From contig NZ_JAMLJJ010000002.1 of NCBI RefSeq assembly GCF_023736155.1, positions 1 through 64,000 of the forward strand: a DNA stretch of 64,000 nucleotides, in the 5' to 3' direction. The notes under the pieces were generated by a model. It was not told the DNA's origin, did no database searches, and was given only the letters and a program-made list of their open reading frames with translations. Every line of letters begins with the position of its first letter. Within the stretch, counting starts at the first letter, position 1. Below, in pieces: positions 34,507-44,657 of this stretch. A program made the translations under genes and the position numbers. This stretch comes from Larsenimonas salina. GTDB taxonomy: Bacteria; Pseudomonadota; Gammaproteobacteria; Pseudomonadales; Halomonadaceae.

Positions 34507-35510
34507 TGCGCGCCTTTGATTATGCTCGCCCCGGTGCGGTGGGTGCGGCCATCGCGGCCCACGCCAAGGCCGATTCTGCCTATCTGGCCGGCGGCACCAC
34601 GCTTTTGGATCTTGCAAAGATCGACATCATGCAGCCCGAGCAGGTCGTCGACATCAACGGCCTCGGGCTTGATCGGATCGAGCGTCTCGAGGACGGTCGG
34701 GTGCGTGTCGGTGCGCTGGTTACCAACACCGCGCTTGCCCGGCATGAACTGATCGAGACGCACTATCCGGTGCTATCGCAGGCGCTGCTCTCTGGTGCCA
34801 GCACCCAGCTTCGCAACAAGGCCACCACCGGCGGCAACGTGATGCAGCGCGTGCGCTGCCCGTACTTCCGAGACGGCGCCTCGCCCTGCAACAAGCGCGA
34901 GCCCGGCAGTGGCTGTTCGGCCATCGGCGGCGTTAACCGGGAAACCTTTGCGGTGCTCGGCACCAGCGAGCAGTGCATCGCCGCCCATCCTTCGGACATG
35001 TGCGTGGCGATGGCCGCCATTGGCGCGACGGTTTCGGTACACGGGCCAAAGGGGACCCGCGAGATCGACTTCGGCGCGTTTCACCTGCTGCCCGGCAGCA
35101 CACCTGAGCGTGAACACGCCCTCGAGCCTGATGAGCTGATCACTCACGTTACCCTCAACGCGCCGGAGCGCGACGCGCGCTCCGGCTACCTAAAGCTTCG
35201 AGACCGCGCGTCCTATCAGTTCGCGCTGGCTTCGTGCGCCGCGCAATTGACGCTCAAGGGCGGTGTCATCCGCTCGCCGCGCATTGCGCTTGGCGGCGTT
35301 GCCACCAAGCCCTGGCGGGCGCTTGAGGCCGAGCGGATCCTCGAGGGCAAAGCGCCGTCGAAGGCGCTGTTCGAGCAGGCGGCGAAGGCCGCATTCAAGA
35401 CCGCGACGGCCTATGAGCACAACGCCTTCAAGATTCCGCTCGGTCAGCACGCCATCATTGCCGAGCTCGGGAAACTGACCGGGCTTGCGACCACGCAGGA
35501 GGCCTCATGA
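34506..35510 (+). CDS. Molybdenum aldehyde oxidoreductase, FAD subunit (copy 2)
   Basis: 334 residues, close paralogue of the protein at 30579 with the same FAD motif (YLAGGTTLLDLAK) and the same four-cysteine [4Fe-4S]-type insert (VRCPYFRDGASPCNKREP). The start overlaps the upstream stop as TAATG, with AGGTGGG ahead; the frame is open further upstream only as overlap. It acts as the electron relay of the copy 2 complex. Confidence 0.9.
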   Translation: MRAFDYARPGAVGAAIAAHAKADSAYLAGGTTLLDLAKIDIMQPEQVVDINGLGLDRIERLEDGRVRVGALVTNTALARHELIETHYPVLSQALLSGASTQLRNKATTGGNVMQRVRCPYFRDGASPCNKREPGSGCSAIGGVNRETFAVLGTSEQCIAAHPSDMCVAMAAIGATVSVHGPKGTREIDFGAFHLLPGSTPEREHALEPDELITHVTLNAPERDARSGYLKLRDRASYQFALASCAAQLTLKGGVIRSPRIALGGVATKPWRALEAERILEGKAPSKALFEQAAKAAFKTATAYEHNAFKIPLGQHAIIAELGKLTGLATTQEAS

Positions 35511-37705
35511 GCGATCAGACACTGGGCGCCGGCCCGAAACGCATCGACGGTCGACTCAAGGTGACAGGTAAGGCCCCGTACGCCGCCGACCACGCCCTTG
35601 ATAATACTGCCTACGGCTATGGGGTGTTTTCGACCATCAGCCGCGGTCGCATCGTCTCGCTCGAGCTTGACGCCGCCCGCGCGATGCCGGGGGTGATCGA
35701 GATTTTCCACCACGGCAACTTCCCCGCGCTTCACCACACGCCGTCGTCGATGGCCAAGGGCAACAAGGTCGAGGAGACCCGGCTGCCGTTCGAGGATGAG
35801 CAGGTCTACTACGACGGCCAGTTCGTGGCGCTGGTGGTGGCCGAGCGCTTCGATCAGGCCCGCGCCGCGGCCCGCGCGGTCAAGGTGCGCTATGAAGAAG
35901 AGATCCCGCGGGCGAATCTCGAGCAGGGCGTGAAGGCCCATGGCACGAAAAAGGGCAAGGGCAATCACAGCCGGGGCGACGCCGACGGCGCGTTCGAGCG
36001 CGGCGCGCACCAGATCGATGTGACCTACACCACGCCGGTCGAGACCCACAACCCGATGGAAATGCACTCGACGCTGGCGCACTGGCCCGACGGCCGCCTG
36101 CAGGTGTTCGAATCCTCTCAGGGCGTGGTGCAGCAAAAGGGGGCGATGGCCAAGATCTTCAATCTGGCGCCGCACAAGGTCGAGGTCATCTCGACCTTCA
36201 TCGGCTCAGGCTTTGGCAGCAAGCTCTGGATGTGGCCCCACGCCGTGGCCGCTGCCGCCGCCTCGCGTGAGATCAAGCGCCCGGTGGAGCTGGTGGTGCC
36301 CAGACAGCAGATGTTCACCACCACCGGCCACCGACCGGAAACCAAACAGACGCTCAAGCTTGCCACCGACGATCAGGGCCGTTTGATTGCGCTCAGCCAT
36401 CATTCGGTGTCGACCACCTCCTATACCGATCAGTATGTCGAGACCTGTGGCAGCGTGACCAAGAGCCTCTACAGCTGCGACAACGTCTCGATCACCCATC
36501 GAACGACCGAGGTCAACCGCGGCACGCCGACCTCGATGCGTGCGCCTGGCGCCGCGCCCGGCCTGTTCGCGCTGGAATCCGCCATCGACGAGATGGCGCT
36601 CGAGGCCGGCATCGATCCGCTGACCTTCCGGCTCGATCAGTTCGCCGAGCGCGACGAAAGTCAGGACCTGCCGTTTTCGAGCAACCACATCAAGGAAACG
36701 GCCGAGCGTGCGGCTGAGCAGTTTGGCTGGCATCAGCGCAACCCGACGGTCGGCAGCATGCGAGACGGCCGGGAAATCGTCGGCTACGGCATGGCGGCCT
36801 GCAACTGGGAGGCGATCAAGCGCCCCTGTGACGCGCATGTCGCGCTGCGCGCCGATGGCACCGTTTACGCCTCCTGCGCCACCCAGGACATCGGTACCGG
36901 CACCTACACCATCGTCGCCCAGACGCTGGTTGAGCTGACTGGCGTACCGTTTGAGCGCATCGAGGTCGAGCTTGGCGACACCTCCTACCCCAAGGGGCCG
37001 ATCTCCGGCGGCTCCTGGACCACGGCGACCACGCTCCCGGCGATTGCCGAGGCCACCCGCCACGCGATCGATGAGCTTAAAACCCGCGCGGTGCGTTCGG
37101 GCGGGCCGTTCGAGGGCGTGGATGTCGAGGCGCTGACGTTCGACAATGGCGTGCTGTCATTTGATGGCAAGCGCATGCCGTTTGCCGAGGCGCTCTCAAC
37201 GATGAAACTTGCCAACGCCGAAGGCGAGGCCCACACCGAGGGCGCGGATACCTCGAAATACTCCTACCGCTCCTTCGGCACCCACTTCGTCGAGGTGCGC
37301 TGGGACCCGCTGCTTGCCAATCTTCGCGTGGCGCGAGTGGTCAGTGCCATCGACGTGGGGCGGGTGATGAATGAGAAGACCGCTCGCAACCAGGTCGAGG
37401 GCGCCGTGGTAATGGGCATTGGCATGGCGATGTTCGAGCGTACCGAGTACGACCCGAGAACGGCGCGGGTCGTGAACAACAACTACGCCGAGTATCTGGT
37501 GCCAGTGCACGCCGACCAGCCCGAGGTGGATGTGATTCTGCTCGATTACCCCGACACCGCCTTCAACGAGTTCGGCGCGCGGGGCATCGGTGAGATCGGC
37601 ATCACCGGGCTTGCCGCGGCGGTAGCCAATGCGGTCTACCATGCCACCGGCGTGCGGGTGCGTGAGCTTCCGATTACCAAGGAGGCGTTGATGGGGGCGG
37701 TGTGA
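35507..37705 (+). CDS. Molybdenum aldehyde oxidoreductase, molybdopterin-binding subunit (copy 2)
   Basis: 732-residue catalytic subunit paralogous to the one at 31574. Conserved motifs are TFIGSGFGSK, TQDIGTGTYTIVAQ and the active-site GARGIGEIGITG loop with its Glu. It is coupled by ATGA to the FAD gene. Sequence differences are spread over the whole length, so the duplication is not recent. It is probably exported with its Tat-tagged small subunit. A terminator follows 20 bp after the stop. Confidence 0.9.
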   Translation: MSDQTLGAGPKRIDGRLKVTGKAPYAADHALDNTAYGYGVFSTISRGRIVSLELDAARAMPGVIEIFHHGNFPALHHTPSSMAKGNKVEETRLPFEDEQVYYDGQFVALVVAERFDQARAAARAVKVRYEEEIPRANLEQGVKAHGTKKGKGNHSRGDADGAFERGAHQIDVTYTTPVETHNPMEMHSTLAHWPDGRLQVFESSQGVVQQKGAMAKIFNLAPHKVEVISTFIGSGFGSKLWMWPHAVAAAAASREIKRPVELVVPRQQMFTTTGHRPETKQTLKLATDDQGRLIALSHHSVSTTSYTDQYVETCGSVTKSLYSCDNVSITHRTTEVNRGTPTSMRAPGAAPGLFALESAIDEMALEAGIDPLTFRLDQFAERDESQDLPFSSNHIKETAERAAEQFGWHQRNPTVGSMRDGREIVGYGMAACNWEAIKRPCDAHVALRADGTVYASCATQDIGTGTYTIVAQTLVELTGVPFERIEVELGDTSYPKGPISGGSWTTATTLPAIAEATRHAIDELKTRAVRSGGPFEGVDVEALTFDNGVLSFDGKRMPFAEALSTMKLANAEGEAHTEGADTSKYSYRSFGTHFVEVRWDPLLANLRVARVVSAIDVGRVMNEKTARNQVEGAVVMGIGMAMFERTEYDPRTARVVNNNYAEYLVPVHADQPEVDVILLDYPDTAFNEFGARGIGEIGITGLAAAVANAVYHATGVRVRELPITKEALMGAV

Positions 37706-37724
37706 TCGCCTCGTTCGACAGGAC

Positions 37725-37746
37725 AACCGCCTTCGGGCGGTTTTTT
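37725..37746 (+). terminator. Intrinsic terminator after the molybdoenzyme operons
   Basis: ACCGCC-TTCG-GGCGGT stem-loop with a stable tetraloop followed by six T, 20 bp after the last stop codon. It is the only terminator seen across the six-gene block. Confidence 0.85.
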
Positions 37747-37837
37747 CATGAAGCCCTGACCCGCACAGGGCTGTAGTGTTAGACTTTGGTCTATTTTGTC
37801 GCTGCCGACCGTTCACGATCAGAGGCGCTTTCCCACC

Positions 37838-40021
37838 GTGACTTCGATACTGCTTTCCCTTCAACGGCTCTGGGCCGTCAAACGCTTCTCCTCCGGGCTC
37901 AAGGTCTTCATCGCACTGAGCGGGGCGATGGTGCTTGGCTGGGGGCTTGGGCATGTATCGTGGGTCATCCCCTGGTTTCTGGGCATCATCGCCTGCGCGC
38001 TTTCGGAAACCGACGACAACGTCTGGGGCCGGATGCAGGCGGTGGGCGTCACGCTGGTGCTCTTTTTCATTACCGCGCTCGGGGTGCAGTGGCTGATGCC
38101 TCGGCCGCTTGAGTTCGTCGCGGGGCTGACCCTTGGCAGCTTCTGTCTGACGATGGGGGCCGCCGTCGGCGAGCGGTACGGCACCATCTTGCGGGCCACG
38201 CTGATTCTTGCGGTCTATACGATGATCGGGGTCGACCAGAGCCAGGTCGAGCGCGTGTGGTGGTTCGAACCGGTCATGCTGACCCTTGGCGCGGCCTGGT
38301 ATGGGGCGCTGTCGGTGCTCTGGTGTGCGCTGTTTTCCCGCCAACCCGTGCAGCAGGGGCTCGCCGAGCTGTACCGGCAGCTAAGCGAGTATCTGCTGCT
38401 TAAAGCCTCGTTGTTCGAGCCGTCCAACAACAAGGACGTCGACGACATTCGGCTTTCGCTTGCCCGCCAGAACACGCAGGTGGTGATGGCGATGAACCAG
38501 GTCAAGGAATCGATCATCAACCGGCTCGACAGCAAGCGTGCCCAGCCGACGCTCAAGCGCTACCTGACGCTTTATTTCATCGCGCAGAGCATTCACGAGC
38601 GGGCAAGCTCGACCCACTACCCGTACCACATGCTGGCCGAGGCCTTCTTTCACAGTGATGTGTTGTTTCGCTGCCAGCGGCTTTTAAAGAGCCAAGCCTA
38701 CGCCTGCCGGCAACTCGGGCGCTCGATTCGTCGCCGCGAGACGCTCAAGGACACCCGCCACACCCACGCGATGAACGATCTGAACACCTCGCTTGCCTAT
38801 CTGCACCAGCATCGCGCAAGCTTTGACGCCACGCCTCTTGGGGCCGTCGATGCGCTGGCGCACAATTTGAGCGTACTGGAACAGGAACTTGGACGTGCCC
38901 ACGACCCGGCCGACATCGAACCGGAAGCCGACAGCACTCTGTACGACCGCTCGCCGCAGTCGCTTCGAGACGCCTGGGCGCGTGTGCGTGAGCACCTGAC
39001 GCCGCGCTCGAGCATCTTCCGTCATGCGCTTCGGCTCACGCTCGCCCTGGTGGCCGGCTACGGGGTAGTGGTGGTGACCGACATCGCGCTCGGCTACTGG
39101 ATTCTTCTGACGACGCTGTTCGTGTGTCTGCCAAGCTACGGCTCGACCCGGCTGAAACTGACCGAACGCATCAGCGGTACCGTGCTCGGCCTGGTCGTTG
39201 GCTGGGCATCGTTGACGCTCTTTCCCTCGCCATTGATTCAAAGCGGCATCGCGGTGGTGGCCGGGGTAGTGTTCTTCGTTTACCGCCAGAGCCGCTACAT
39301 GCTCGCAACCGGGGCCATCACGCTTTTGGTGGTGTGCTGCTTCAACCAGGTGGTTGATGGCTACACCGTACTGTGGCCCCGCTTGATCGATACCGTGATC
39401 GGAAGCGTGCTGACCGGGCTTGCGGTGTTTCTGGTGCTGCCGGACTGGCAGGGGCGGCGCATCCATCAGCTCGCGGCGGACGCGCTCAAGCACAACGGCG
39501 GCTACCTGCGTCAGCTCATTCGCCAGTACGGCGCCGGCAAACAGGACAATCTGGCCTATCGGCTGGCGCGGCGCAACGCGCATAACGCCGACATGGCGCT
39601 GACGTCGGCGCTTTCGAACATCGCGCTGGAGCCGGGGCACTTTCGCAAGGACGCCGAGGCGTGCCTACCGCTGATGGTGACCGCGCATACGCTTTTGAAC
39701 TACCTTTCAGCGCTCGGTGCGCACCGCGACGCGCTGCCGGCCCACCCGCATCTGGAACTGCTTGACCGCGCAAGCGACTACCTAGCGCGCGCGCTTGAAG
39801 ACATCGCAACGCATCTGCTCGAACGGCGCCCGGTGCCCACCTCGGATGAAGAGGGCCAGGGGATCGAGGCCGAACTCAAGGCCTCCACCCAGGAGATGCA
39901 GGCGCCGTATCAGCTGGTGCAGATGGAGCTTCTTCTGATCTGCAGGCTTTTAAGCACCGTGCGCCAGCAGGCCGTCACCCTTCAGCAAAGCGTGTCCGGC
40001 GCGAGCGTGCGTGCGGCCTAG
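37838..40021 (+). CDS. yccS: FUSC family inner-membrane protein, YccS/YhfK-like
   Basis: About 727 residues. Two sets of membrane helices (about 20-165 and 390-510) are separated by a soluble helical domain, with a soluble C-terminal domain: the YccS layout of the fusaric-acid-resistance-like superfamily, believed to form aromatic-acid or drug exporters. The N-terminal helix SGLKVFIALSGAMVLGW and CALSETDDNVWGR are typical. GTG 37838 (AGAGGCG upstream) matches family length best; a TTG at 37796 would add 14 residues. Single-gene unit; no periplasmic partner is adjacent. Confidence 0.82.
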   Translation: MTSILLSLQRLWAVKRFSSGLKVFIALSGAMVLGWGLGHVSWVIPWFLGIIACALSETDDNVWGRMQAVGVTLVLFFITALGVQWLMPRPLEFVAGLTLGSFCLTMGAAVGERYGTILRATLILAVYTMIGVDQSQVERVWWFEPVMLTLGAAWYGALSVLWCALFSRQPVQQGLAELYRQLSEYLLLKASLFEPSNNKDVDDIRLSLARQNTQVVMAMNQVKESIINRLDSKRAQPTLKRYLTLYFIAQSIHERASSTHYPYHMLAEAFFHSDVLFRCQRLLKSQAYACRQLGRSIRRRETLKDTRHTHAMNDLNTSLAYLHQHRASFDATPLGAVDALAHNLSVLEQELGRAHDPADIEPEADSTLYDRSPQSLRDAWARVREHLTPRSSIFRHALRLTLALVAGYGVVVVTDIALGYWILLTTLFVCLPSYGSTRLKLTERISGTVLGLVVGWASLTLFPSPLIQSGIAVVAGVVFFVYRQSRYMLATGAITLLVVCCFNQVVDGYTVLWPRLIDTVIGSVLTGLAVFLVLPDWQGRRIHQLAADALKHNGGYLRQLIRQYGAGKQDNLAYRLARRNAHNADMALTSALSNIALEPGHFRKDAEACLPLMVTAHTLLNYLSALGAHRDALPAHPHLELLDRASDYLARALEDIATHLLERRPVPTSDEEGQGIEAELKASTQEMQAPYQLVQMELLLICRLLSTVRQQAVTLQQSVSGASVRAA

Positions 40022-40095
40022 CTGCTTCATGGGATTTAGCATTGGGCGAAGCAGGAACAAAGGAAGAAAAACGCGAGAATAGTCGCCCTTCCATT

Positions 40096-40125
40096 TTGAT
40101 TAGCAATTTCTGACTAAAGTAATAC
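40096..40125 (+). promoter_or_regulatory. Candidate promoter of the cas operon
   Basis: TTGATT (40096-40101), an 18-nt spacer and TAATAC (40120-40125) form a good sigma-70 promoter about 60 bp before cas3, in an AT-rich stretch. Confidence 0.45.
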
Positions 40126-40187
40126 TGGCTTGTATAGGCCGATGTGAGAACGTCGGCGTTTCAGTCATTACTTGAAGGAAATGCATT

Positions 40188-42860
40188 TTGCCTTCTGGCT
40201 TGCGAAATGCCTCGACGTATCACCGCTATGCCGGTAAAGCGTTGCCGGATCACTCGGGCGATGCCCATCATCTTCTCGCGTATCACAACCTCGATGTTGC
40301 AGCCGTTGGCTGGCACTTGCTGGCGCCCGGTCGCCCCCTGACCCAGCAGCTTGCTGCGCAGTTGGACATCGAACCTGAGTCGCTGCAGCGCCTGCTGGTG
40401 TTTCTGCTTGGCCTTCACGATCTCGGTAAGTTTTCCCGCGCCTTTCAGGAGGTGTTGAAGCTCGAGTCCGACGGCATGGCAGCGCCGCAAGGCAAGCACT
40501 ACAAGCAGCGTCACGACCGCCTGGGCGTATTGCTCTGGGATACCTGTTGGAACGCCTGGCGAAAGAATGGCGTCTTGCACTGGCCGGAGGGGGCGGCGCC
40601 CGCCAGAAAGCTATTGGAACCGATGGAAAGCCTGCTGGCGCCATTCTTTGGCCACCACGGTCAACCCGTGGCAACCGGCCAGCTCACGTTTGCAGACTTC
40701 TTCGTTGACGACGGCGAGCTTGACGATGCCACCGCTGCCGGTAACTTCGTTGCCGATTGGGCCGCGTTGGTTGCCCCTCACTGGCCCGTCGACCAGCTGC
40801 TGGATGAAGGCTGGCTCGCGCGCTTCAAGACGCTGAGCTGGACGATAGCCGGTTGGGCAACACTCAGCGACTGGCTGGGCTCGAACCGTGACCACTTCCC
40901 TTACTGCCAGAACCCCATGGCACTGGCTGACTACTGGCCACGAGCGCTCGAGCAGGCCGAGGCGGTTCTGAACGCCACCGGCTTTGCCCGCCCGCCGCAG
41001 CCAGTGCCTTATGCCGGACTTAAACAGTGGTTTACCAGCACCGTCACGCCGACCCCGCTTCAGCAGAAAGCGGAAGCGCTGGCGCTACAGGATGGGCCGC
41101 AGCTGTTCATCCTTGAAGATGTGACCGGCGCAGGTAAGACCGAAGCCGCCTGTATTCTGGCCCAGCGGCTGTTGGCCGATGGCCACGGCGAAGGGCTCTA
41201 TTTCGCACTGCCCACCATGGCGACATCCAACGCCATGTACACCCGGCTGGGCAACCTTCACCACCGCTTCTACAGCGCCGACTCAAAACCTTCGCTGGTG
41301 CTTGCCCACGGAGCGCGGGAGCTAAATGAAGCGTTCGAGCGTGCGGTGACACAGCCCGACCGCGACGACTACGCCGCAATAGATGCCAGCGCCTCGACCC
41401 AGTGCAACCGCTGGCTGGCGGACTCCAACAAGAAGGCGCTTTTGGCGGATGTGGGCGTGGGTACCATCGATCAGGCGCTGATGGGTGGTCTGCCGTTTCG
41501 CCATCAGTCGCTGCGCCTTTTGGGGCTTTCGCGCAAGGTGCTTATTATCGACGAAGTCCACGCCTTCGACCATTACATGCAGACGTTGCTGCATCAGCTA
41601 TTGGCTCACCACGCCCGCCAGGGCGGAAGCGCCATTCTATTGACGGCCACGCTCCCCCGGGCCATGCGCGAGGCGCTTGTAGCGGCCTGGCAGCATGGCC
41701 TAGATGCCGCCCCAAGTGTGCTTGAAAACACCGATTACCCGTTGCTCACCCATTGCGGAAAGAGCATAACCGGCGAAGTCCCGGTGCAGACGCGTCCGGA
41801 AGTCGTGCGCCGCGTGGCCATTACCTGGCTTGAAAGCGAGGACGAGGCCATCGAGCGCGTGCTGGCCGCCGTGGAAACGGAGGAGTGCATCGTCTGGGTG
41901 CGCAACACCGTGGACGATGCCATCCGCGCTTACCAGTCGCTGCGCGAGCGCCACCCCGATCCCGAGCGCTGCCTGCTCTTTCATGCCCGCTTTGCCATGG
42001 TGGACCGCCAGCGGATCGAGTCCGAGGTCATTCGTCGCTTCGGCAAGGAATCCACGCCGTCACTAAGGCGTGGCCAGGTGATCGTTACCACGCAGGTTTT
42101 TCAGGAAAGCCTGGACTGCGATGCCGACCAGATGGTCAGCGATATCGCGCCCATCGACCTTCTGATTCAGCGCGCCGGGCGGCTGCAGCGCCATCAGCGC
42201 GGCGAACGCCCTGATCCCGTGCTGCAAGTGCTGGCGCCTGCCTGGAGCGATACCCCCGGCACCGACTGGCTAAGCAAGGCGCACCGCGGCACACAAGCCG
42301 TCTACAAGGATACCTCGCTGATCTGGCTGACCCAGCGCGTACTGCGTGAGCAGGGCGCCATCACCATGCCGGGCGAGGCGCGCCGCTTGATTGAGCACGT
42401 TTATGCCGCATCAAAGGATGATCTCCCCGAAGCGTTTGACCTGGCGCACTTCGAGCGCACCGGCATGGATAAATTCGCGGTGTCTGTAGCCACTCACAAC
42501 GCGCTCAACCTGGAAGACGGCTACCGCCTCGATAGCGATTTCGACCCGTGGCAGGAGGAGCGCGAGATGGGAACGCGACTCAGCGACGAGCAAAGCGTTG
42601 AGGTTGTGCTGCTCAAGCGCCAGGAAGATGAGCTGGTTCTCTGGGTTAAGGGGCATCGCCACGCCGACCGACTCAGCCGATGTCGCCTGAGGGAGAGCCA
42701 GGTCAGAAAGCTCGCCGTATTGCCGGAGCGCTATGCCGAGCAGTGGGAAGCGTTACAGCACCGCCACCGTGGGTTGCGCTTCGTTCATCCCTGGCTGCCG
42801 GAAGAGGACACAACCTGTAGTTATGACGCGCAGTGGGGCGTGAGTTTTGAACAAAAGTAA
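40188..42860 (+). CDS. cas3: CRISPR-associated helicase/nuclease Cas3 (type I-E)
   Basis: 890-residue nuclease-helicase recruited by Cascade to unwind and degrade target DNA. An N-terminal HD nuclease spans about 15-240, with DHSGDAHHLLAYH and LGLHDLGK. The SF2 helicase from about 285 has Walker A TGAGKTEAA, DEVH box IIDEVHAFD, LLTATLP and QRAGRLQRH. A C-terminal accessory domain follows. The start is TTG 40188 with AAGGAA 8 nt upstream; the nearby ATG 40181 is out of frame. It is first gene of the cas operon, 84 bp before cas8e. Confidence 0.95.
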   Translation: MPSGLRNASTYHRYAGKALPDHSGDAHHLLAYHNLDVAAVGWHLLAPGRPLTQQLAAQLDIEPESLQRLLVFLLGLHDLGKFSRAFQEVLKLESDGMAAPQGKHYKQRHDRLGVLLWDTCWNAWRKNGVLHWPEGAAPARKLLEPMESLLAPFFGHHGQPVATGQLTFADFFVDDGELDDATAAGNFVADWAALVAPHWPVDQLLDEGWLARFKTLSWTIAGWATLSDWLGSNRDHFPYCQNPMALADYWPRALEQAEAVLNATGFARPPQPVPYAGLKQWFTSTVTPTPLQQKAEALALQDGPQLFILEDVTGAGKTEAACILAQRLLADGHGEGLYFALPTMATSNAMYTRLGNLHHRFYSADSKPSLVLAHGARELNEAFERAVTQPDRDDYAAIDASASTQCNRWLADSNKKALLADVGVGTIDQALMGGLPFRHQSLRLLGLSRKVLIIDEVHAFDHYMQTLLHQLLAHHARQGGSAILLTATLPRAMREALVAAWQHGLDAAPSVLENTDYPLLTHCGKSITGEVPVQTRPEVVRRVAITWLESEDEAIERVLAAVETEECIVWVRNTVDDAIRAYQSLRERHPDPERCLLFHARFAMVDRQRIESEVIRRFGKESTPSLRRGQVIVTTQVFQESLDCDADQMVSDIAPIDLLIQRAGRLQRHQRGERPDPVLQVLAPAWSDTPGTDWLSKAHRGTQAVYKDTSLIWLTQRVLREQGAITMPGEARRLIEHVYAASKDDLPEAFDLAHFERTGMDKFAVSVATHNALNLEDGYRLDSDFDPWQEEREMGTRLSDEQSVEVVLLKRQEDELVLWVKGHRHADRLSRCRLRESQVRKLAVLPERYAEQWEALQHRHRGLRFVHPWLPEEDTTCSYDAQWGVSFEQK

Positions 42861-42944
42861 ACGCTGCCATGTGAATGGAAAATAGGTAGGGCCGGGTAGT
42901 TAAACCAGCATGATTGATATCAAAACAACGTAGGTGAGGTGCCG

Positions 42945-44657
42945 ATGAATCTACTCAAAGACCCTTGGTTGCCGTTTCGTAATCGAGATGGCCGAATTGA
43001 ATACCGCCTGCCCTCGGCGCTCGCTGATCCCGATGTTCTTGATCTCGCACTCCCCCGCGCCGATTTCCAGGGCGCCGCCTGGCAGTTTCTGATCGCGCTG
43101 TTACAAACGGCGATGACGCCGAAGAATACCGACGCCTGGCTTGATCGTTACCAGACCCCGCCCAGCGTGGCCGAGCTCGATGATCTACTGGCGCCTTTTG
43201 CCTCGGCCTTTGAGCTGGATGGCGACGGCCCGCGTTTCATGCAGGACCTGGACCCGCTTGATGACGTCAAGGACGCGCCGGTCGCGGGCCTTTTGATCGA
43301 TTCCCCCGGCGCCAACGGCATCAAGAATAATACCGATTTCTTCGTCAAACGTGGCCGGGTTGAAACGGTTTGCCCCGAGTGCGCGGCGCTGGCGCTTTAT
43401 ACCATGCAGATCAACGCGCCCGCCGGTGGCGCCGGCATTCGCGTCGGCCTGCGCGGTGGCGGGCCGCTGACCACGCTGATCTTGCCGGAAGACGAGAGCA
43501 AGCCACTATGGGCGCGGCTCTGGCCCAACGTCATGCCCGCCGATGCCGTGGGCCAGCCAGGTCAGACCTGGCGTGTGTCTAAAGCCGATGATTCCGATCT
43601 GTTCTTCTGGATGAGCGATACCCGCGTCAGCGACAAGAAGGGCACCGAGGTATTGCCCGAGCAGGTACATCCGCTGCACGCCTTCTGGTCGATGCCCCGA
43701 CGCTACCGATTATTGTTCGATGAAACGCCAGGCACCTGTGACCTTTGCGGCCGCGAGGCAGCGACCCCGGTGCGCCGCCTGCGCGCCAAGAAGCAGGGCG
43801 CCAACTATGACGGCCCTTGGCGGCACCCGCTTACTCCCTACCGCCGCTTGAATCCCAAAAAGCTCGATGAGTTGCCGCTTTCCAGCAAGGGCCAGCCCGG
43901 CGGGTTGGGCTACCGCCACTGGCCGGGGTTGGTGCTGGAAGATGAAGCCGGTAGCGGCGCCCTGCCTGCCCGGGTCGTGACTCACCATCTAAAAAAGTAC
44001 CACCAGGTGGAAGCCGCTCGCGACGATGGGGAAGCGTTCGATGCGCTTTTTCGCCGTACCCGGCTCTGGGTGTTCGGCTATGACATGGACAACATGAAAC
44101 CGCGCGGTTGGTACAGCGTGGCGATGCCGCTGGTGGGCGTGCCCGAGCGGCAGCAGGAAACGCTGCGCGGCTGGGCCAAATGCTTCGTCGACTTGGCCGC
44201 CAATATCAGCTGGACGCTGCGCAATCAGCTCAAGCGCGCCTGGTTCAAACGCCCGGAAGACGCCAAGGGCGATATGAGCCAGATCGACGCTCAGTTTTTC
44301 GAGGCGACCCAGCCGGCATTTTTCACCGCCCTGCGTGAGATGGGCGAGGTGCTGCGCGATGATATCCCGAGCGATGGAGCGCCGCCTACGCTGTCTTCTG
44401 AGACTCACCGCCAGTGGTATCTGGCGCTCAAGCGTGAAGCCATGGCGCTATTCGATGCCCAGGCCATCAGCGGCCCGCTGGAGGGCATGAAGATGCAGCA
44501 GCTTGAGCGCATCACCAGTGCGCGGCGCTACCTGCTGGCGTATCTGAACGGTAGCGGCAAGAAGGTTGGCAAGACGGTGCAGACGTTTGCCCAAGCGGGT
44601 GGCTTCGAGTTGAAAACGTCGTTAGCTGAAGAAAATTCGGAGGGAAGTGCAGCATGA
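42945..44657 (+). CDS. casA: Cascade large subunit Cas8e (CasA/Cse1)
   Basis: 570-residue subunit that recognises the protospacer-adjacent motif and positions Cas3. It opens with NLLKDPWLPFRNRDG, the usual Cse1 N-terminus, and has a zinc-finger pair CPEC (about 145) and CDLC (about 265) and a C-terminal helical bundle. ATG 42945 has GGTGAGG 6 nt ahead; a GTG two codons earlier is less likely. It overlaps cse2 by four bases. Confidence 0.94.
   Translation: MNLLKDPWLPFRNRDGRIEYRLPSALADPDVLDLALPRADFQGAAWQFLIALLQTAMTPKNTDAWLDRYQTPPSVAELDDLLAPFASAFELDGDGPRFMQDLDPLDDVKDAPVAGLLIDSPGANGIKNNTDFFVKRGRVETVCPECAALALYTMQINAPAGGAGIRVGLRGGGPLTTLILPEDESKPLWARLWPNVMPADAVGQPGQTWRVSKADDSDLFFWMSDTRVSDKKGTEVLPEQVHPLHAFWSMPRRYRLLFDETPGTCDLCGREAATPVRRLRAKKQGANYDGPWRHPLTPYRRLNPKKLDELPLSSKGQPGGLGYRHWPGLVLEDEAGSGALPARVVTHHLKKYHQVEAARDDGEAFDALFRRTRLWVFGYDMDNMKPRGWYSVAMPLVGVPERQQETLRGWAKCFVDLAANISWTLRNQLKRAWFKRPEDAKGDMSQIDAQFFEATQPAFFTALREMGEVLRDDIPSDGAPPTLSSETHRQWYLALKREAMALFDAQAISGPLEGMKMQQLERITSARRYLLAYLNGSGKKVGKTVQTFAQAGGFELKTSLAEENSEGSAA

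Noticed and set aside
40181-40240. ATG 40181 as cas3 start
   Set aside because: It is out of frame and ends after 20 codons; TTG 40188 with AAGGAA upstream keeps the HD-domain frame.
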